Counted from the first letter of the stretch, positions 1-10,278 are shown. The stretch: DNA of 64,000 bases from Streptomyces sp. TP-A0356 (GCF_001417775.1 NZ_BBZJ01000022.1:239629-303628); one strand, 5' to 3'. Translations and numbers: made by a program. The notes: a model not told the origin generated them from the sequence alone.

Positions 1-1399
<1,399 letters not shown>

Positions 1400-1405
1400 G
1401 ACGGG

Positions 1406-1702
1406 CTACTCCTCCCCCAGGATCTGCGGCACCTTGAAACGCTGCTGCTCCTGGGCCGGGGCGCCGGACAGCGCCTGCTCGGGGGTGAGCGAGGGACGGA
1501 CCTCGTCCCGGCGCATGACGTTGGTCAGCGGCAGCGGGTGGGAGGTCGGCGGTACGTCTTGGTCGGCGACCTCGCTGACGCGGGCGACCGCGCCGATGAT
1601 GTCGTCGAGCTGGCCGGCGAAGTGATCGAGCTCTTCGCCCTTCAGCTCCAGACGCGCCAGCCGAGCGAGGTGGGCGACCTCCTCGCGCGTGATGCCAGGC
1701 AT
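1406..1702 (-). CDS. gatC: Glutamyl-tRNA(Gln) amidotransferase subunit C
   Basis: This 98-residue protein is the small GatC subunit that wraps around GatA and helps the amidotransferase fold and associate. The N-terminal MPGITREEVAHLARLARLEL followed by an acidic helix and a proline-rich segment is characteristic of GatC. It is the first gene of the gatC-gatA transcript, ending six bases before gatA starts. The roughly 150 bases upstream hold a hairpin (1808-1837) that separates it from the cupin gene, so the gat promoter must lie between about 1703 and 1807. Length is typical of the family. Confidence 0.95.
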   Translation of the reverse strand: MPGITREEVAHLARLARLELKGEELDHFAGQLDDIIGAVARVSEVADQDVPPTSHPLPLTNVMRRDEVRPSLTPEQALSGAPAQEQQRFKVPQILGEE

Positions 1703-1807
1703 GCAGCGATCCTCTGGGGTGAGTGTGTGTGGTTTGGGCCAATCCTATGGCGCGGGGCCCTGTGCCCGTGAAATGGATTCGGGGGCCGTACGCTCCCCGG
1801 GCCCTTT

Positions 1808-1837
1808 GCCGGATCTCCGCGGCCATGGAGATCCGGC
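1808..1837 (-). terminator. Hairpin terminator after cupin gene
   Basis: A perfect 11-bp inverted repeat (GCCGGATCTCC, 8-nt loop, GGAGATCCGGC) lies 16 nt after the cupin stop codon and before gatC. There is no clear U-tract, as is common in Streptomyces terminators. Confidence 0.65.
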
Positions 1838-1853
1838 AGCAGCGCCCCAGAGG

Positions 1854-2348
1854 TCAGCGGCGCCCCTCCCAGGCCGTGCTCCGCAGGAAGTGGTTGTCGT
1901 ACAGGTCCTGCACCTCCAGGAGGCTCTCCGGGGTGACCTCACCGAGGCGGATGCGCTGGAGGTGGCGGAAGTACTCGAAGCGTTCGACGCCCGGGGTGAT
2001 GACGATGAGGATGTCGGCGTCGGCCCCGGGGGTGGCGGCGAAGGCGTGCGGCCTGCCCGGCGGGACGACGACGAGGTCGCCGCGCTCGGCGGTCACGACG
2101 TCGTCGCCGGAGAGCAGCTCGGCGGCGCCGTCGAGCAGGTAGAACATCTCGGCGGAGTTGTTGTGCAGGTGCGGACGCGCTCCGTCGGCGCCGTCGGTGA
2201 GGGTGACGCGCACGGTGGACAGCGCGCCTCCGGTGGCACTGCTGTCGGCCAGCAGCTTCACGGCGACGGGGGCGTCGCGGCCCATGACCTCCGCCTCGGC
2301 ATCACGAACGATCACGGTTTCGTCGAACTTGGGAACGAACAGCGACAT
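1854..2348 (-). CDS. Cupin domain protein
   Basis: This is a 164-residue single-domain cupin. The metal-binding pattern is visible as RPHLHNNSAEMFYLLDGAAE (His, His and Glu of cupin motif 1) and GDLVVVPPGRPHAF (motif 2, with the second-motif His). Such proteins are beta-barrel, usually cytoplasmic, metal-dependent or sugar/small-molecule binding enzymes; the substrate cannot be told from sequence. The start is MSLFVPKFD at 2348; a longer frame begins at 2405 but its extra residues do not look like a cupin. It is a single gene with a hairpin downstream. Immediately upstream are remnants of other genes (2349-2736), which suggests this junction has been rearranged. Confidence 0.8.
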   Translation of the reverse strand: MSLFVPKFDETVIVRDAEAEVMGRDAPVAVKLLADSSATGGALSTVRVTLTDGADGARPHLHNNSAEMFYLLDGAAELLSGDDVVTAERGDLVVVPPGRPHAFAATPGADADILIVITPGVERFEYFRHLQRIRLGEVTPESLLEVQDLYDNHFLRSTAWEGRR

Positions 2349-2466
2349 ACGGGGCCCCCTCGAGGCGGTGCGGACGTGATCGGACGGCGAAGAGTGGTGC
2401 GGCACTGATCAGCACAACGACGGCCGTGGCGAAGTTGATCCCGAAGGCCAGCACCTTGGTGCCGCC

Positions 2467-2697
2467 GTGGCGCAGCACTGTCAGGGCGCTCAGGCGCTGC
2501 GCGAGGCGTTCGGGGAGTCGGCGACGGCCGTCGAGCCGAGCGCGGCCGACGGCGAGGACCCTGGGCTGCTCACGGAGACCTACTGGGCCGGACCGCACGG
2601 CCTGGTCACGCTGCTGCGCAGCGGACGTCTGCTGGAACAGGCATACGAACGTCGGCTCGTCCTGCCGATCGGGAACTTCACGGCACAGGCCGGCTGA
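2467..2697 (+). pseudogene. Remnant of a TetR-family regulator (C-terminal part only)
   Basis: The frame encodes about 76 residues that contain TYWAGPHGLVTLLRSGRL, a pattern typical of the ligand-binding C-terminal half of TetR-family repressors (W-A-x-x-H-G-L-V near a Gly-Arg-Leu). No helix-turn-helix domain is found upstream, and no ribosome binding site precedes the first ATG/GTG. The segment of about 388 bp between the cupin gene and the c-di-GMP enzyme gene holds nothing else that looks functional. On the opposite strand, bases near 2400-2470 read as a hydrophobic stretch (KVLAFGINFATAVVVLISAA) that could be the start of a lost membrane transporter. Read as decay of a regulator/transporter pair; moderate confidence. 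Confidence 0.5.
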
Positions 2698-2736
2698 CCG
2701 GATCCGGGGAGCGCAGGGCTCGGGACGAGGGGGCCC

Positions 2737-5082
2737 CTAACCGACCCGTCCGGGGTCGTCCGCGGACGCGGCCGGGAGCGCCGCCGCCGGGCGCTGCCAG
2801 CCACGGGAGCCACGGGCCCGCAGCCAGGTCGTGGTCTCCTCGGCCGGCATCGCGGCGGCGACCAGCCATCCCTGCACCGCGTCGCACCTGAGGTCCCGCA
2901 GCCGCTCCCACGTCTCGTCGTCCTCGACGCCCTCCGCGACGACGAGCAGCCCGAGCGAGTGGGCGAGGTCCACCGTGCAGCGCACGATCTCCGCGTCCAC
3001 CGCGTCCACCGCCAGCCGTGCCACGAACGAGCGGTCGATCTTCAGCTCGCTCACCGGCAACCGCCGCAGATGCACGAGCGACGAGTAGCCGGTACCGAAG
3101 TCGTCCAGCGACATCTTCACGCCGTGACCGGCCAGCCCGGCCAGCGTGTCCGCGGCCCGCTGCGGATCCTCCAGCAGCACATGCTCCGTGATCTCGAGCT
3201 GCAGCGCCCCCGCGGGCACCCCGTGCCGCGCCAGCCGTGCGGCCACCGCGCCGGCGAAGCCCGGTGTGTGGACGTCCCGCGGTGAGACGTTGACCGCCAC
3301 CGGCACCCGCAGCCCCTGCGCCCGCCACCGTGCCACCTGCCCGAGCGCCGTCTCCAGCACGTACTCCGTCAGATGCGGCATCAGCCCGGACGACTCCGCG
3401 ATCGCGATGAACTCGTCCGGAGGCACCTTCCCGCGCTCGGGGTGCACCCACCGTACGAGCGCCTCCAGCCCGGCGACCTGTCCGTCGAAGCGGACCTTCG
3501 GCTGGTAGTGCAGCTCCACCTCGTGGGCGTCCAGCGCCCGCCGCAGATCCCCCAGCAGCCCGAGCCGGTCCGGCGTGTTCGAGTCCCGCTTGGACTCGTA
3601 CACCTCCACCCCCGTACGGTCCCGTTTCGCCTGGTACATCGCCACGTCCGCGCGCCGCAGCAGCCCCTCCGCGTCGAGCGCGTGGTCGGGGAAGACGGCG
3701 ACCCCGGCGCTGGCCTCCAGGACGAGCGTGAGGCCGTCCAGGTCGAGCGGCGAGCTCAGCGCGGCGACCAGGTTGCGGGCCGCGCGTGACGCGGACGTCG
3801 TGGAGTCCGCGACGGGGAGTAACACGGCGAACTCGTCGCCGCCGAGCCGCGCGGCCTCCGCCCCGCGCGGCAGCGCCAGCCGCAGTCGCTCGGCTATCTG
3901 GAGGAGCAGCCGGTCGCCGGCGAGATGGCCGAGCGTGTCGTTGACCGACCGGAAGCGGTCGAGGTCTATCAGCATCAGGGCGGCCCGCGCGCCGATCCGC
4001 TCGGCGTCGTCGAGCGCGGTCCAGGTGCGCTCGAGGAGCCACTGCCGGTTGGGCAGACCGGTCAGCGGGTCGCGCAGCTGCTCCTCCGCCCGGGCGCGGG
4101 CCATCCACAGGGTGGAGTCGAGGGCGATGAGCGGGATCGCGAACAGCGGCAGCAGGATCGGCAGCGCGACGGCGACGACACAGACCAGCGGCGCGATCCC
4201 GAGCAGCGCGACGGCGACGAATCCCTGCCTGACCAGGGCGGTGCGGGCGACGGTGGGCAACCCACCGGTGCGGGGCGCGTGCAGGTACCACAGCAGCAGC
4301 CTGGTGACCGCGAGGTACGCGGTGGCGGCCAGGACGACCTGGGGCGCGGCGTAGAGGGTCCAACTCTGCGGGTTCCAGGGCGCTTCGACGGTGGGGACGC
4401 GCCCGAAGAGGGCCAGGACGAGCGCTCCGGCGCCGATGCCGAGGATGTCCACCGCGCCGTGCAGGACACCCTGCCGCCAGCGGCCGAGCCGGGCTATGCC
4501 GACCAGTACGACGACGGTGAGGCTGACCATCCCGGCGGGCACCCAGCCGTACAGCAGCAGCACGGCGAGGGTCAGGGCGGCGCCCGAGCCGGTGCCGCCC
4601 CACCAGCGGGCGCGGCCGAGTGCGACCAGGTGGCCGACGATGATGCCGGTGAGCACGGCCAGGGACCAGCCGACGGTGCCGGACGGGAAGAGGGCGTGCT
4701 GTCCGCCGAACGCGCGGTAGAAGCCGGCGCCGAGGACGAACCCGGCGGCCGCGACGACCAGCGCGGGCAGCGCGGGCCAGGAGAAGTGCCGCTCGCCCTC
4801 GGGGCCGGGCAGTCCGGACGTGTGCCCGGCGGCGAGCGGAGCGGTTCCGGGCGCGAGTGCCGGTACCGCTCCGGCGGCCGGGGCGCCGCCCGGTGGGAGT
4901 CCGGCGCCGGGGAGGGCGCCCGGCACGGAGGTCGACCCGTGCGGGGCCCTCGGCACGGCGGTGCGGCCGTCCGCGCCCGTGTGCCCCGACGGCCGCGCTG
5001 TCCGGCGGGCGGCTCGCCAGACGCCGCACATCCGGCGCAGGCGCAGCCGTGAGTCCGGGGCGACGCTCTTGGTCGGTTCCAT
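2737..5082 (-). CDS. rmdB: Membrane GGDEF-EAL protein, probable c-di-GMP phosphodiesterase (RmdB-like)
   Basis: The protein is about 781 residues. An N-terminal Pro/Ala-rich tail of roughly 90 residues is followed by about eight hydrophobic segments (residues about 95-325), a GGDEF domain (about 340-500) and an EAL domain (about 510-755). The GGDEF motif (residues 414-418, LGGDEFAVLLP) and the EAL motif (GLEALVRW) are both intact, as are the EAL-domain residues NVSP, EITEH, DDFGTGYSS, LKID and VAEGVE. It should act at the membrane on cyclic di-GMP, which in Streptomyces controls BldD and development. Position next to ligA matches S. coelicolor SCO5495, which I recall as RmdB, a phosphodiesterase. 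The start at 5082 follows GAGGGACGGG. A TTA leucine codon lies at 3820-3822, just after GGDEF, so translation should depend on bldA tRNA. Whether the GGDEF half is catalytic cannot be seen. Confidence 0.9.
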   Translation of the reverse strand: MEPTKSVAPDSRLRLRRMCGVWRAARRTARPSGHTGADGRTAVPRAPHGSTSVPGALPGAGLPPGGAPAAGAVPALAPGTAPLAAGHTSGLPGPEGERHFSWPALPALVVAAAGFVLGAGFYRAFGGQHALFPSGTVGWSLAVLTGIIVGHLVALGRARWWGGTGSGAALTLAVLLLYGWVPAGMVSLTVVVLVGIARLGRWRQGVLHGAVDILGIGAGALVLALFGRVPTVEAPWNPQSWTLYAAPQVVLAATAYLAVTRLLLWYLHAPRTGGLPTVARTALVRQGFVAVALLGIAPLVCVVAVALPILLPLFAIPLIALDSTLWMARARAEEQLRDPLTGLPNRQWLLERTWTALDDAERIGARAALMLIDLDRFRSVNDTLGHLAGDRLLLQIAERLRLALPRGAEAARLGGDEFAVLLPVADSTTSASRAARNLVAALSSPLDLDGLTLVLEASAGVAVFPDHALDAEGLLRRADVAMYQAKRDRTGVEVYESKRDSNTPDRLGLLGDLRRALDAHEVELHYQPKVRFDGQVAGLEALVRWVHPERGKVPPDEFIAIAESSGLMPHLTEYVLETALGQVARWRAQGLRVPVAVNVSPRDVHTPGFAGAVAARLARHGVPAGALQLEITEHVLLEDPQRAADTLAGLAGHGVKMSLDDFGTGYSSLVHLRRLPVSELKIDRSFVARLAVDAVDAEIVRCTVDLAHSLGLLVVAEGVEDDETWERLRDLRCDAVQGWLVAAAMPAEETTTWLRARGSRGWQRPAAALPAASADDPGRVG

Positions 5083-5307
5083 TCCCGTCCCTCTCACAGC
5101 CGGCGGTGCCCACACCACGCGGCCCGATGCCCGACGAACCGTCAACGGCACCGCGTCTGAAACCCACCACGCGTCCGGGCACGGCAGGCGCACACCTCAA
5201 CAGTAGGCCGCAGAAGGCTTTCACGGGCAGCGTCGTCGACGGTTGCCCGAATGCGACCCGGCCACCCGTATGCATCTGGTATGCGCCGAACGGGTGACCT
5301 TCAACCG

Positions 5308-7500
5308 CTACTCCCCGGTCGGAACTGCCACTTCCGCAGCGGCTTCCGGCCCTTGTTCCAGCAGGACGGCAAATCCGTCCTCATTCAGAACCGGGACCTT
5401 CAACTGCATAGCCTTGTCGTACTTAGAGCCAGGATTGTCACCCACGACAACGAAGGACGTCTTCTTCGAAACAGAACCCGTCACTTTTGCTCCACGGCTC
5501 TGCAGGGCCTCCTTGGCGCCGTCCCGTGTGTGGTGGGCGAGTGTCCCGGTGACGACGACCGTGAGCCCCTCCAGCGGGCGCGGCCCCTCGTCCTCGCCGG
5601 AGCCCTCCTCCTCCATTCGGACGCCCGCGGCCTTCCACTTACGGATGATTTCGCGGTGCCAGTCCTCCGCGAACCACTGCTTGACCGCGGCGGCCACGAT
5701 CGGACCGACGCCGTCGGTGTCCTTGAGCTCCTCCTCGGTCGCCTGATCGATTCGCTCGATCGAGCGGAACTCACGGGCCAGTGCCTCGGCCGCCACCGGA
5801 CCGACGTGACGGATCGACAGGCCGGTCAGAATGCGGGCCAGCGGGCGCTCCTTGGCAGCCGCGATGTTCTCCAGCATCGCGATCGCGTTCTTCTTGGGCT
5901 CGCCCTGCTGGTTGGCGAAGACCGTGGCGACCTTCTCCTCGCCGGTGTTCGGGTCACGCTTGGGCAGGCCGCTGTCCTGGTCGAGGACGTACGCCTTGAT
6001 GGGCAGCAACTGTTCGACGGTGAGGTCGAACAGGTCGCCCTCATCCTTCAGCGGCGGCTCCCCCGGCTCCAGCGGCTTGGTGAGGGCCGCGGCGGCCACA
6101 TAGCCGAAGTGCTCGATGTCGAGGGCCTTGCGGCCGGCGAGATAGAACAGACGCTCGCGCAGCTGAGCCGGGCACGTCCGCGCATTCGGGCAGCGGAGGT
6201 CGACGTCGCCCTCCTTCATGGGCCGCAGCGGCGTACCGCACTCGGGGCACTCGGACGGCATCACGAACTCGCGCTCCGTACCGTCGCGCAGGTCGACGAC
6301 CGGGCCGAGGATCTCGGGGATGACATCACCCGCCTTGCGCAGCACCACCGTGTCGCCGATGAGCACGCCCTTGGCCTTGACGACGTCCTGGTTGTGCAGG
6401 GTGGCGAACTCGACCTCCGAGCCCGCGACCGTGACCGGTTCGACCTGCGCGTACGGCGTGACCCGGCCCGTACGGCCCACGCCCACGCGGATGTTGACGA
6501 GCTTGGTGTTGACCTCCTCGGGCGCGTACTTCCACGCGATGGCCCAGCGCGGGGCACGTGAGGTGGATCCCAGGCGCCCCTGGAGCGGGATCTCGTCGAG
6601 TTTGACGACGACTCCGTCGATCTCGTGCTCCACGGAGTGGCGGTTCTCGCCGTAGTACGCGATGAACTCGCGTACGCCGTCGAGGTCGTCGACGACCTTG
6701 TTGTGCCTGGCGGTGGGCAGGCCCCAGGAGTGCAGCAGGTCGTAGGCCTCGGAGAGGCGGGTGAGGCCCTGGAAGCCCTCCAGCGCGCCGATGCCGTGCA
6801 CCACCATGTGCAGCGGACGGGTGGCCGTGATGCGCGGGTCCTTCTGGCGCAGGGAACCCGCCGCCGCGTTGCGCGGGTTGGCGAAGGGCTTGTCACCGCC
6901 CTCCACCAGGCGGGCGTTCAGCTCCTCGAACTTCTCCATCGGGAAGTAGACCTCGCCGCGGATCTCCACGAGGTCGGGGACGCGGTCGCCCTCGAGGCGG
7001 TCCGGAATCTCCGCGATCGTACGGACATTGGGGGTGATGTCCTCGCCGGTGCGGCCGTCGCCACGGGTCGCCGCGCGCGTGAGGCGGCCGTGCTCATACG
7101 TGAGGTTGACCGCGAGGCCGTCGACCTTCAGCTCGCACAGGAAGTGGTAGTCGGAGGTGCCGACCTCCTTGGCGACACGGTCGGCCCAGGCGGCGAGCCC
7201 GGCCTCGTCGAACGCGTTGTCGAGGGAGAGCATGCGCTCGCGGTGCTGGACGGCCGTGAACTCCGTCTCGTACGCCCCCGCGACCTTCTGGGTGGGTGAG
7301 TCGGGGGTGCGCAGCTCGGGGTACTGCTCCTCAAGCGCTTCCAGCGAGCGCAGCAGCCGGTCGAACTCCGCGTCGCTGATGACGGGAGCGTCCTTCACGT
7401 AGTACCGGAAGCGGTGCTCCTCGATCTGCTCAGCGAGCTGCGCGTGCTGCTCCCGTGCCTCGGTGGGCACCGTCGTCTCCGCTTGCTTGTCGCCGGCCAC
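5308..7500 (-). CDS. ligA: NAD-dependent DNA ligase LigA
   Basis: This is the essential replicative ligase, 730 residues. Domains in order: Ia domain (EHRFRYYVKDAPVISDAEFD), the adenylation domain with the active-site lysine in CELKVDGLAVNL, the OB fold, a four-cysteine zinc finger (CPECGTPL... CPNARTCPAQL), helix-hairpin-helix repeats, and a C-terminal BRCT domain (LEGLTVVVTGTLAHHTRDGA). It starts with GTG at 7500 behind GGGAGGA, which is only 15 bases after the stop of the MetE-like gene, so the two are probably cotranscribed. Length is slightly over the roughly 670 aa of E. coli LigA, owing to an insert around the zinc finger/HhH region, as is normal for actinomycetes. Confidence 0.97.
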   Translation of the reverse strand: MAGDKQAETTVPTEAREQHAQLAEQIEEHRFRYYVKDAPVISDAEFDRLLRSLEALEEQYPELRTPDSPTQKVAGAYETEFTAVQHRERMLSLDNAFDEAGLAAWADRVAKEVGTSDYHFLCELKVDGLAVNLTYEHGRLTRAATRGDGRTGEDITPNVRTIAEIPDRLEGDRVPDLVEIRGEVYFPMEKFEELNARLVEGGDKPFANPRNAAAGSLRQKDPRITATRPLHMVVHGIGALEGFQGLTRLSEAYDLLHSWGLPTARHNKVVDDLDGVREFIAYYGENRHSVEHEIDGVVVKLDEIPLQGRLGSTSRAPRWAIAWKYAPEEVNTKLVNIRVGVGRTGRVTPYAQVEPVTVAGSEVEFATLHNQDVVKAKGVLIGDTVVLRKAGDVIPEILGPVVDLRDGTEREFVMPSECPECGTPLRPMKEGDVDLRCPNARTCPAQLRERLFYLAGRKALDIEHFGYVAAAALTKPLEPGEPPLKDEGDLFDLTVEQLLPIKAYVLDQDSGLPKRDPNTGEEKVATVFANQQGEPKKNAIAMLENIAAAKERPLARILTGLSIRHVGPVAAEALAREFRSIERIDQATEEELKDTDGVGPIVAAAVKQWFAEDWHREIIRKWKAAGVRMEEEGSGEDEGPRPLEGLTVVVTGTLAHHTRDGAKEALQSRGAKVTGSVSKKTSFVVVGDNPGSKYDKAMQLKVPVLNEDGFAVLLEQGPEAAAEVAVPTGE

Positions 7501-7515
7501 CGTGTCGTCCTCCCG

Positions 7516-8523
7516 TTACTCTGGGTTGTCCGCGAGGGATCTCGCCGCCCGGACGCAGTGGGCGAGCGCCCTGCGGGCGTAGTCCGGGGAAGCCCCCGCG
7601 AGCCCGCACGCCGGCGTGACCGTGACGGCCTCCCCGAGAAGCCCCGGATGCAGCCCCAGCCTGCGCCACAGCGTCCTGACACCCATGACGCTACCGGCCG
7701 GGTCTGACAATGGGCCGTCCGTGCTCGGGACGACGCCGACGAAGAGCCGGGTACCCCCTTCCACCGCCTCGCCGATCGCTTCGTCGTCACGCTCGGTGAG
7801 GAGCGAGAAGTCGAAGGAGATCCCGGCCGCTCCGGCCCTGCGCAGCAGGGCGAACGGGACGTCCGGTGCGCACGAGTGGACCACGACCGGGCCGTCGGCG
7901 TGAACCCCGACGACGTCTCTCAGCGTGGCCTCGACGGTCCCCCGGTCGAGGGCCCGGTGGGTCCGGTAGCCGCTCGCGGTCCTCACCCGCCCGCGCAGGA
8001 CGGCGGTCAGGGACGGCTCGTCCAGCTGCAGGACCAGCCGGGCACCGGGCACCCGTCGGCGTACCTCGTCGAGGTGGAGCCGCAGCCCCTCGACGAGCGA
8101 ACCGGCGAGATCGCGGCAGGCGCCGGGGTCGGAGACCGCCGCCTCGCCGTTCTTCAGCTCCAGCGCGGCGGCCAGCGTCCAGGGACCCACCGCCTGCACC
8201 TTCAGCGGCCCCTCGTAGCCCTGGGTGAACTCCTCCAGCGCGTCGAGGTCCTCGCCGAGCCAGGCGCGGGCCCGCCGGGTGTCCCGCCCCGGCCGGTCCC
8301 CGAACCGCCAGCCGCTGGGTTCCACGCGCGCGTAGAGATCGACGAGCATCCCGGCCGTCCGCCCGATCATGTCCGCACCGGGCCCCCGGGCCGGCAGCTC
8401 GGCGAGAAAGGGGAAGTCCTCGAAGGTCCCGGTGGCGGTCTTGGCCGCCTCCCGCGCGTCGCCTCCCGGCAGGGAACCGACGCCGGTCGCGGCACCGAAC
8501 CTGAACTGGCTGTTTTCGCTCAC
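7516..8523 (-). CDS. MetE C-terminal-like (cobalamin-independent methionine synthase family) protein
   Basis: This is a 335-residue stand-alone copy of the MetE catalytic fold. It starts with the GVGSLPGGD loop and contains the expected zinc-ligand context VVVHSCAP (His and Cys) and VTPACGL (second Cys). Full MetE is about 750 aa with two barrels; this protein has only one, like the short archaeal and actinobacterial homologues annotated as methionine synthase. It could transfer methyl groups from a donor other than methyltetrahydrofolate polyglutamate. The start is GTG at 8523. The ligA start lies 15 bases after its stop, implying translational or transcriptional coupling, although no metabolic link to ligA is obvious. 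Confidence 0.8.
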   Translation of the reverse strand: MSENSQFRFGAATGVGSLPGGDAREAAKTATGTFEDFPFLAELPARGPGADMIGRTAGMLVDLYARVEPSGWRFGDRPGRDTRRARAWLGEDLDALEEFTQGYEGPLKVQAVGPWTLAAALELKNGEAAVSDPGACRDLAGSLVEGLRLHLDEVRRRVPGARLVLQLDEPSLTAVLRGRVRTASGYRTHRALDRGTVEATLRDVVGVHADGPVVVHSCAPDVPFALLRRAGAAGISFDFSLLTERDDEAIGEAVEGGTRLFVGVVPSTDGPLSDPAGSVMGVRTLWRRLGLHPGLLGEAVTVTPACGLAGASPDYARRALAHCVRAARSLADNPE

Positions 8524-8607
8524 CCCGGAAGCGTAGGCCCTCCGGGGACGGGGCCGACCGGGGGCGTCGTCCGCCGAGGGGTGCCCGGTGGTGGAGGTGC
8601 CGTCCGG

Positions 8608-9312
8608 TCAGCGGCCCGGTCCCGGTCGTACCGTCAGATCGTTGACCTCCGCGTCCCTCGGCAGGTCCAGGCACATCAGGATCGTCGTCGCCACCGACTC
8701 GGGGTCGATCCACCGGGCCGGGTCGTACTGCTTGCCCTCCTGCTGGTGGACCTTGGCCTGCATCGGGCTCGCGGTGCGCCCGGGGTAGACCGAGGTGACC
8801 CGCACGCCGTTCGGGTGTTCCTCCTGCCGCAGGGAGTCCGCGAGGGCCTTCAGGCCGTGCTTGGAGGCCGCGTACGCCGACCAGTCCGCGTGGGCGTTCA
8901 GGCCCGAGCCGGAGTTCACGAACAGGACGTGGCCACGGGCGGCACGCAGCTGGGGCAGGAAGTGGCGGGTCAGCTCCGCCGGGGCGACCAGGTTGACGTT
9001 CAGCTGGTGGCGCCAGGACTTCGGGGTCAGCTCCGCCACCCGGCCGAGGTCGACCACTCCCGCGATGTGCAGGAGGGAGTCCACCCGGTCCGGCAGGGTC
9101 TGGTGGGAGAACGCCCACGACAGCTTGTCGGGGTCCGCGAGGTCGCCCACCAGGGTCCCGGCCCCGGGGAAGTCGGCCGCCAGCTCCTTCGCCCGCCCCG
9201 CGTCGCGCGCGTGCAGCACGAGATCGTCCCCGCGCGCGTGCAGGCGGCGGGCGACGGCGGCGCCGATGCCGGAACCGGCCCCGGTGATCACATGAGTAGC
9301 CATGTCCGCCAT
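8608..9312 (-). CDS. SDR-family NAD(P)-dependent oxidoreductase
   Basis: A classical short-chain dehydrogenase/reductase of about 234 residues. It shows the Rossmann TGAGSGIG cofactor motif at the N-terminus, the conserved NxG-like segment, and the catalytic YAASK (Tyr-x-x-x-Lys) within SAYAASKHGLKALADSLRQE. The substrate is unknown. The start may be either the ATG at 9312 or the one at 9303; neither has a strong ribosome binding site, and the shorter form begins MATHVITGAG, which aligns best with SDR N-termini. The LOG-family gene ends 15 bases upstream, so the two may form a small operon. Confidence 0.88.
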   Translation of the reverse strand: MADMATHVITGAGSGIGAAVARRLHARGDDLVLHARDAGRAKELAADFPGAGTLVGDLADPDKLSWAFSHQTLPDRVDSLLHIAGVVDLGRVAELTPKSWRHQLNVNLVAPAELTRHFLPQLRAARGHVLFVNSGSGLNAHADWSAYAASKHGLKALADSLRQEEHPNGVRVTSVYPGRTASPMQAKVHQQEGKQYDPARWIDPESVATTILMCLDLPRDAEVNDLTVRPGPGR

Positions 9313-9327
9313 GCTCGCACCACGGCG

Positions 9328-9867
9328 CTAGCCGATCCCGAGCGACTCCTCCAGATACGCGAGCGCCCCGACCGGCTCCTGGGCGAAGAACACCAGGTCG
9401 GTGAGCGGCCTCGGCAGGAAGCCCTCGTCCTCCATGCGCCGGAACTGCTCCTTCAGGCCGTCGTAGAAGCCCTCCGTGTTCAGCAGGACCACCGGCTTGT
9501 CGGTGTGCCCGTGCTTCTTCAGCTCGAGGATCTCGGTCGCCTCGTCGAGAGTTCCGGTCCCGCCGACCATGATCACGATCGCGTCGGCCTTCTCCAGGAG
9601 CAGCCTCTTGCGCTCGGCGAGGTCCTTGGCGATCACCATCTCGTCGGCGCCCGCCCGGGCCTTGGCCGACAGGAACTCCACGGAGACGCCCAGCAGCCTG
9701 CCGCCCGTCTTCTGCACCCCGTCGGCGACCACCTTCATGAGGCCGACGTCGGAGCCGCCCCACACCAGCGTGTGCCCGCCCTTGCCCAGCAGTTCCGCGA
9801 ACTCACGGGCGGGGCGGGTGTAGCGGTCGGCGAGGTCGGCGGCGGAGAGGAAGACGCAGATGTTCAT
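9328..9867 (-). CDS. LOG-family protein (TIGR00730, cytokinin-activating phosphoribohydrolase-like)
   Basis: A 179-residue Rossmann-like protein of the LOG/lysine-decarboxylase-like family. LOG enzymes hydrolyse nucleoside 5'-monophosphates at the N-glycosidic bond. The GGSDVGLM segment and MVGGTGTLDEATE correspond to the conserved glycine-rich substrate loop; the family consensus is PGGxGTxxE, and here the first Pro is Val while the GGTGT and catalytic Glu are kept. The start is ATG at 9867; a GTG three codons upstream (9876) is also possible. The SDR gene follows 15 bases after its stop. It diverges from the DUF427 gene, with about 50 bases between starts. Confidence 0.85.
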   Translation of the reverse strand: MNICVFLSAADLADRYTRPAREFAELLGKGGHTLVWGGSDVGLMKVVADGVQKTGGRLLGVSVEFLSAKARAGADEMVIAKDLAERKRLLLEKADAIVIMVGGTGTLDEATEILELKKHGHTDKPVVLLNTEGFYDGLKEQFRRMEDEGFLPRPLTDLVFFAQEPVGALAYLEESLGIG

Positions 9868-9918
9868 GCCGTTCACCGTACGCGGGAAGAACCGGGGCCC
9901 CGCGAGCGCTCTTCCGAT

Positions 9919-10242
9919 ATGACCGAAGGACACACCATCACCATCGAGCAGGGCGGCCGGCACGTGCGCGTGGTGCACGGCGGACAGGTGCTGGCGGAGA
10001 GCGACCGGCCCCTCGTGCTGCGCGAGACCGGCTGCCCCGTGCGGTACTACATCCCCGCCGAGGACGTGCGCCTGGACCTGCTGACTCCCTCCGCGACCCA
10101 CACGCACTGCCCCTTCAAGGGCACGGCGTCGTACTGGTCCCTGCCGGACGCGGCGGACCTCGTCTGGGCGTATCCCGACCCCAAGCCGGACGTCGCCCGG
10201 ATCAAGGACCACCTCTGCTTCTACGAAGTGGAGGTGTCGTAA
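9919..10242 (+). CDS. DUF427 domain protein
   Basis: This 107-residue protein matches DUF427: VLAESDRPLVLRETGCPVRYYIPAEDV, then HTHCPFKGTASYWS and a C-terminal DHLCFYEVEV. DUF427 proteins are small beta-sandwich proteins of unknown function, common in actinobacteria; HCPFKG is the most conserved stretch. It diverges from the LOG-family gene and is followed 36 bases later by an alpha/beta hydrolase gene on the same strand. No clear ribosome binding site precedes the ATG. Confidence 0.88.
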   Translation: MTEGHTITIEQGGRHVRVVHGGQVLAESDRPLVLRETGCPVRYYIPAEDVRLDLLTPSATHTHCPFKGTASYWSLPDAADLVWAYPDPKPDVARIKDHLCFYEVEVS

Positions 10243-10278
10243 CCGATTAACGGGGCCCTCTGGGGCAGTCTCACAGAC

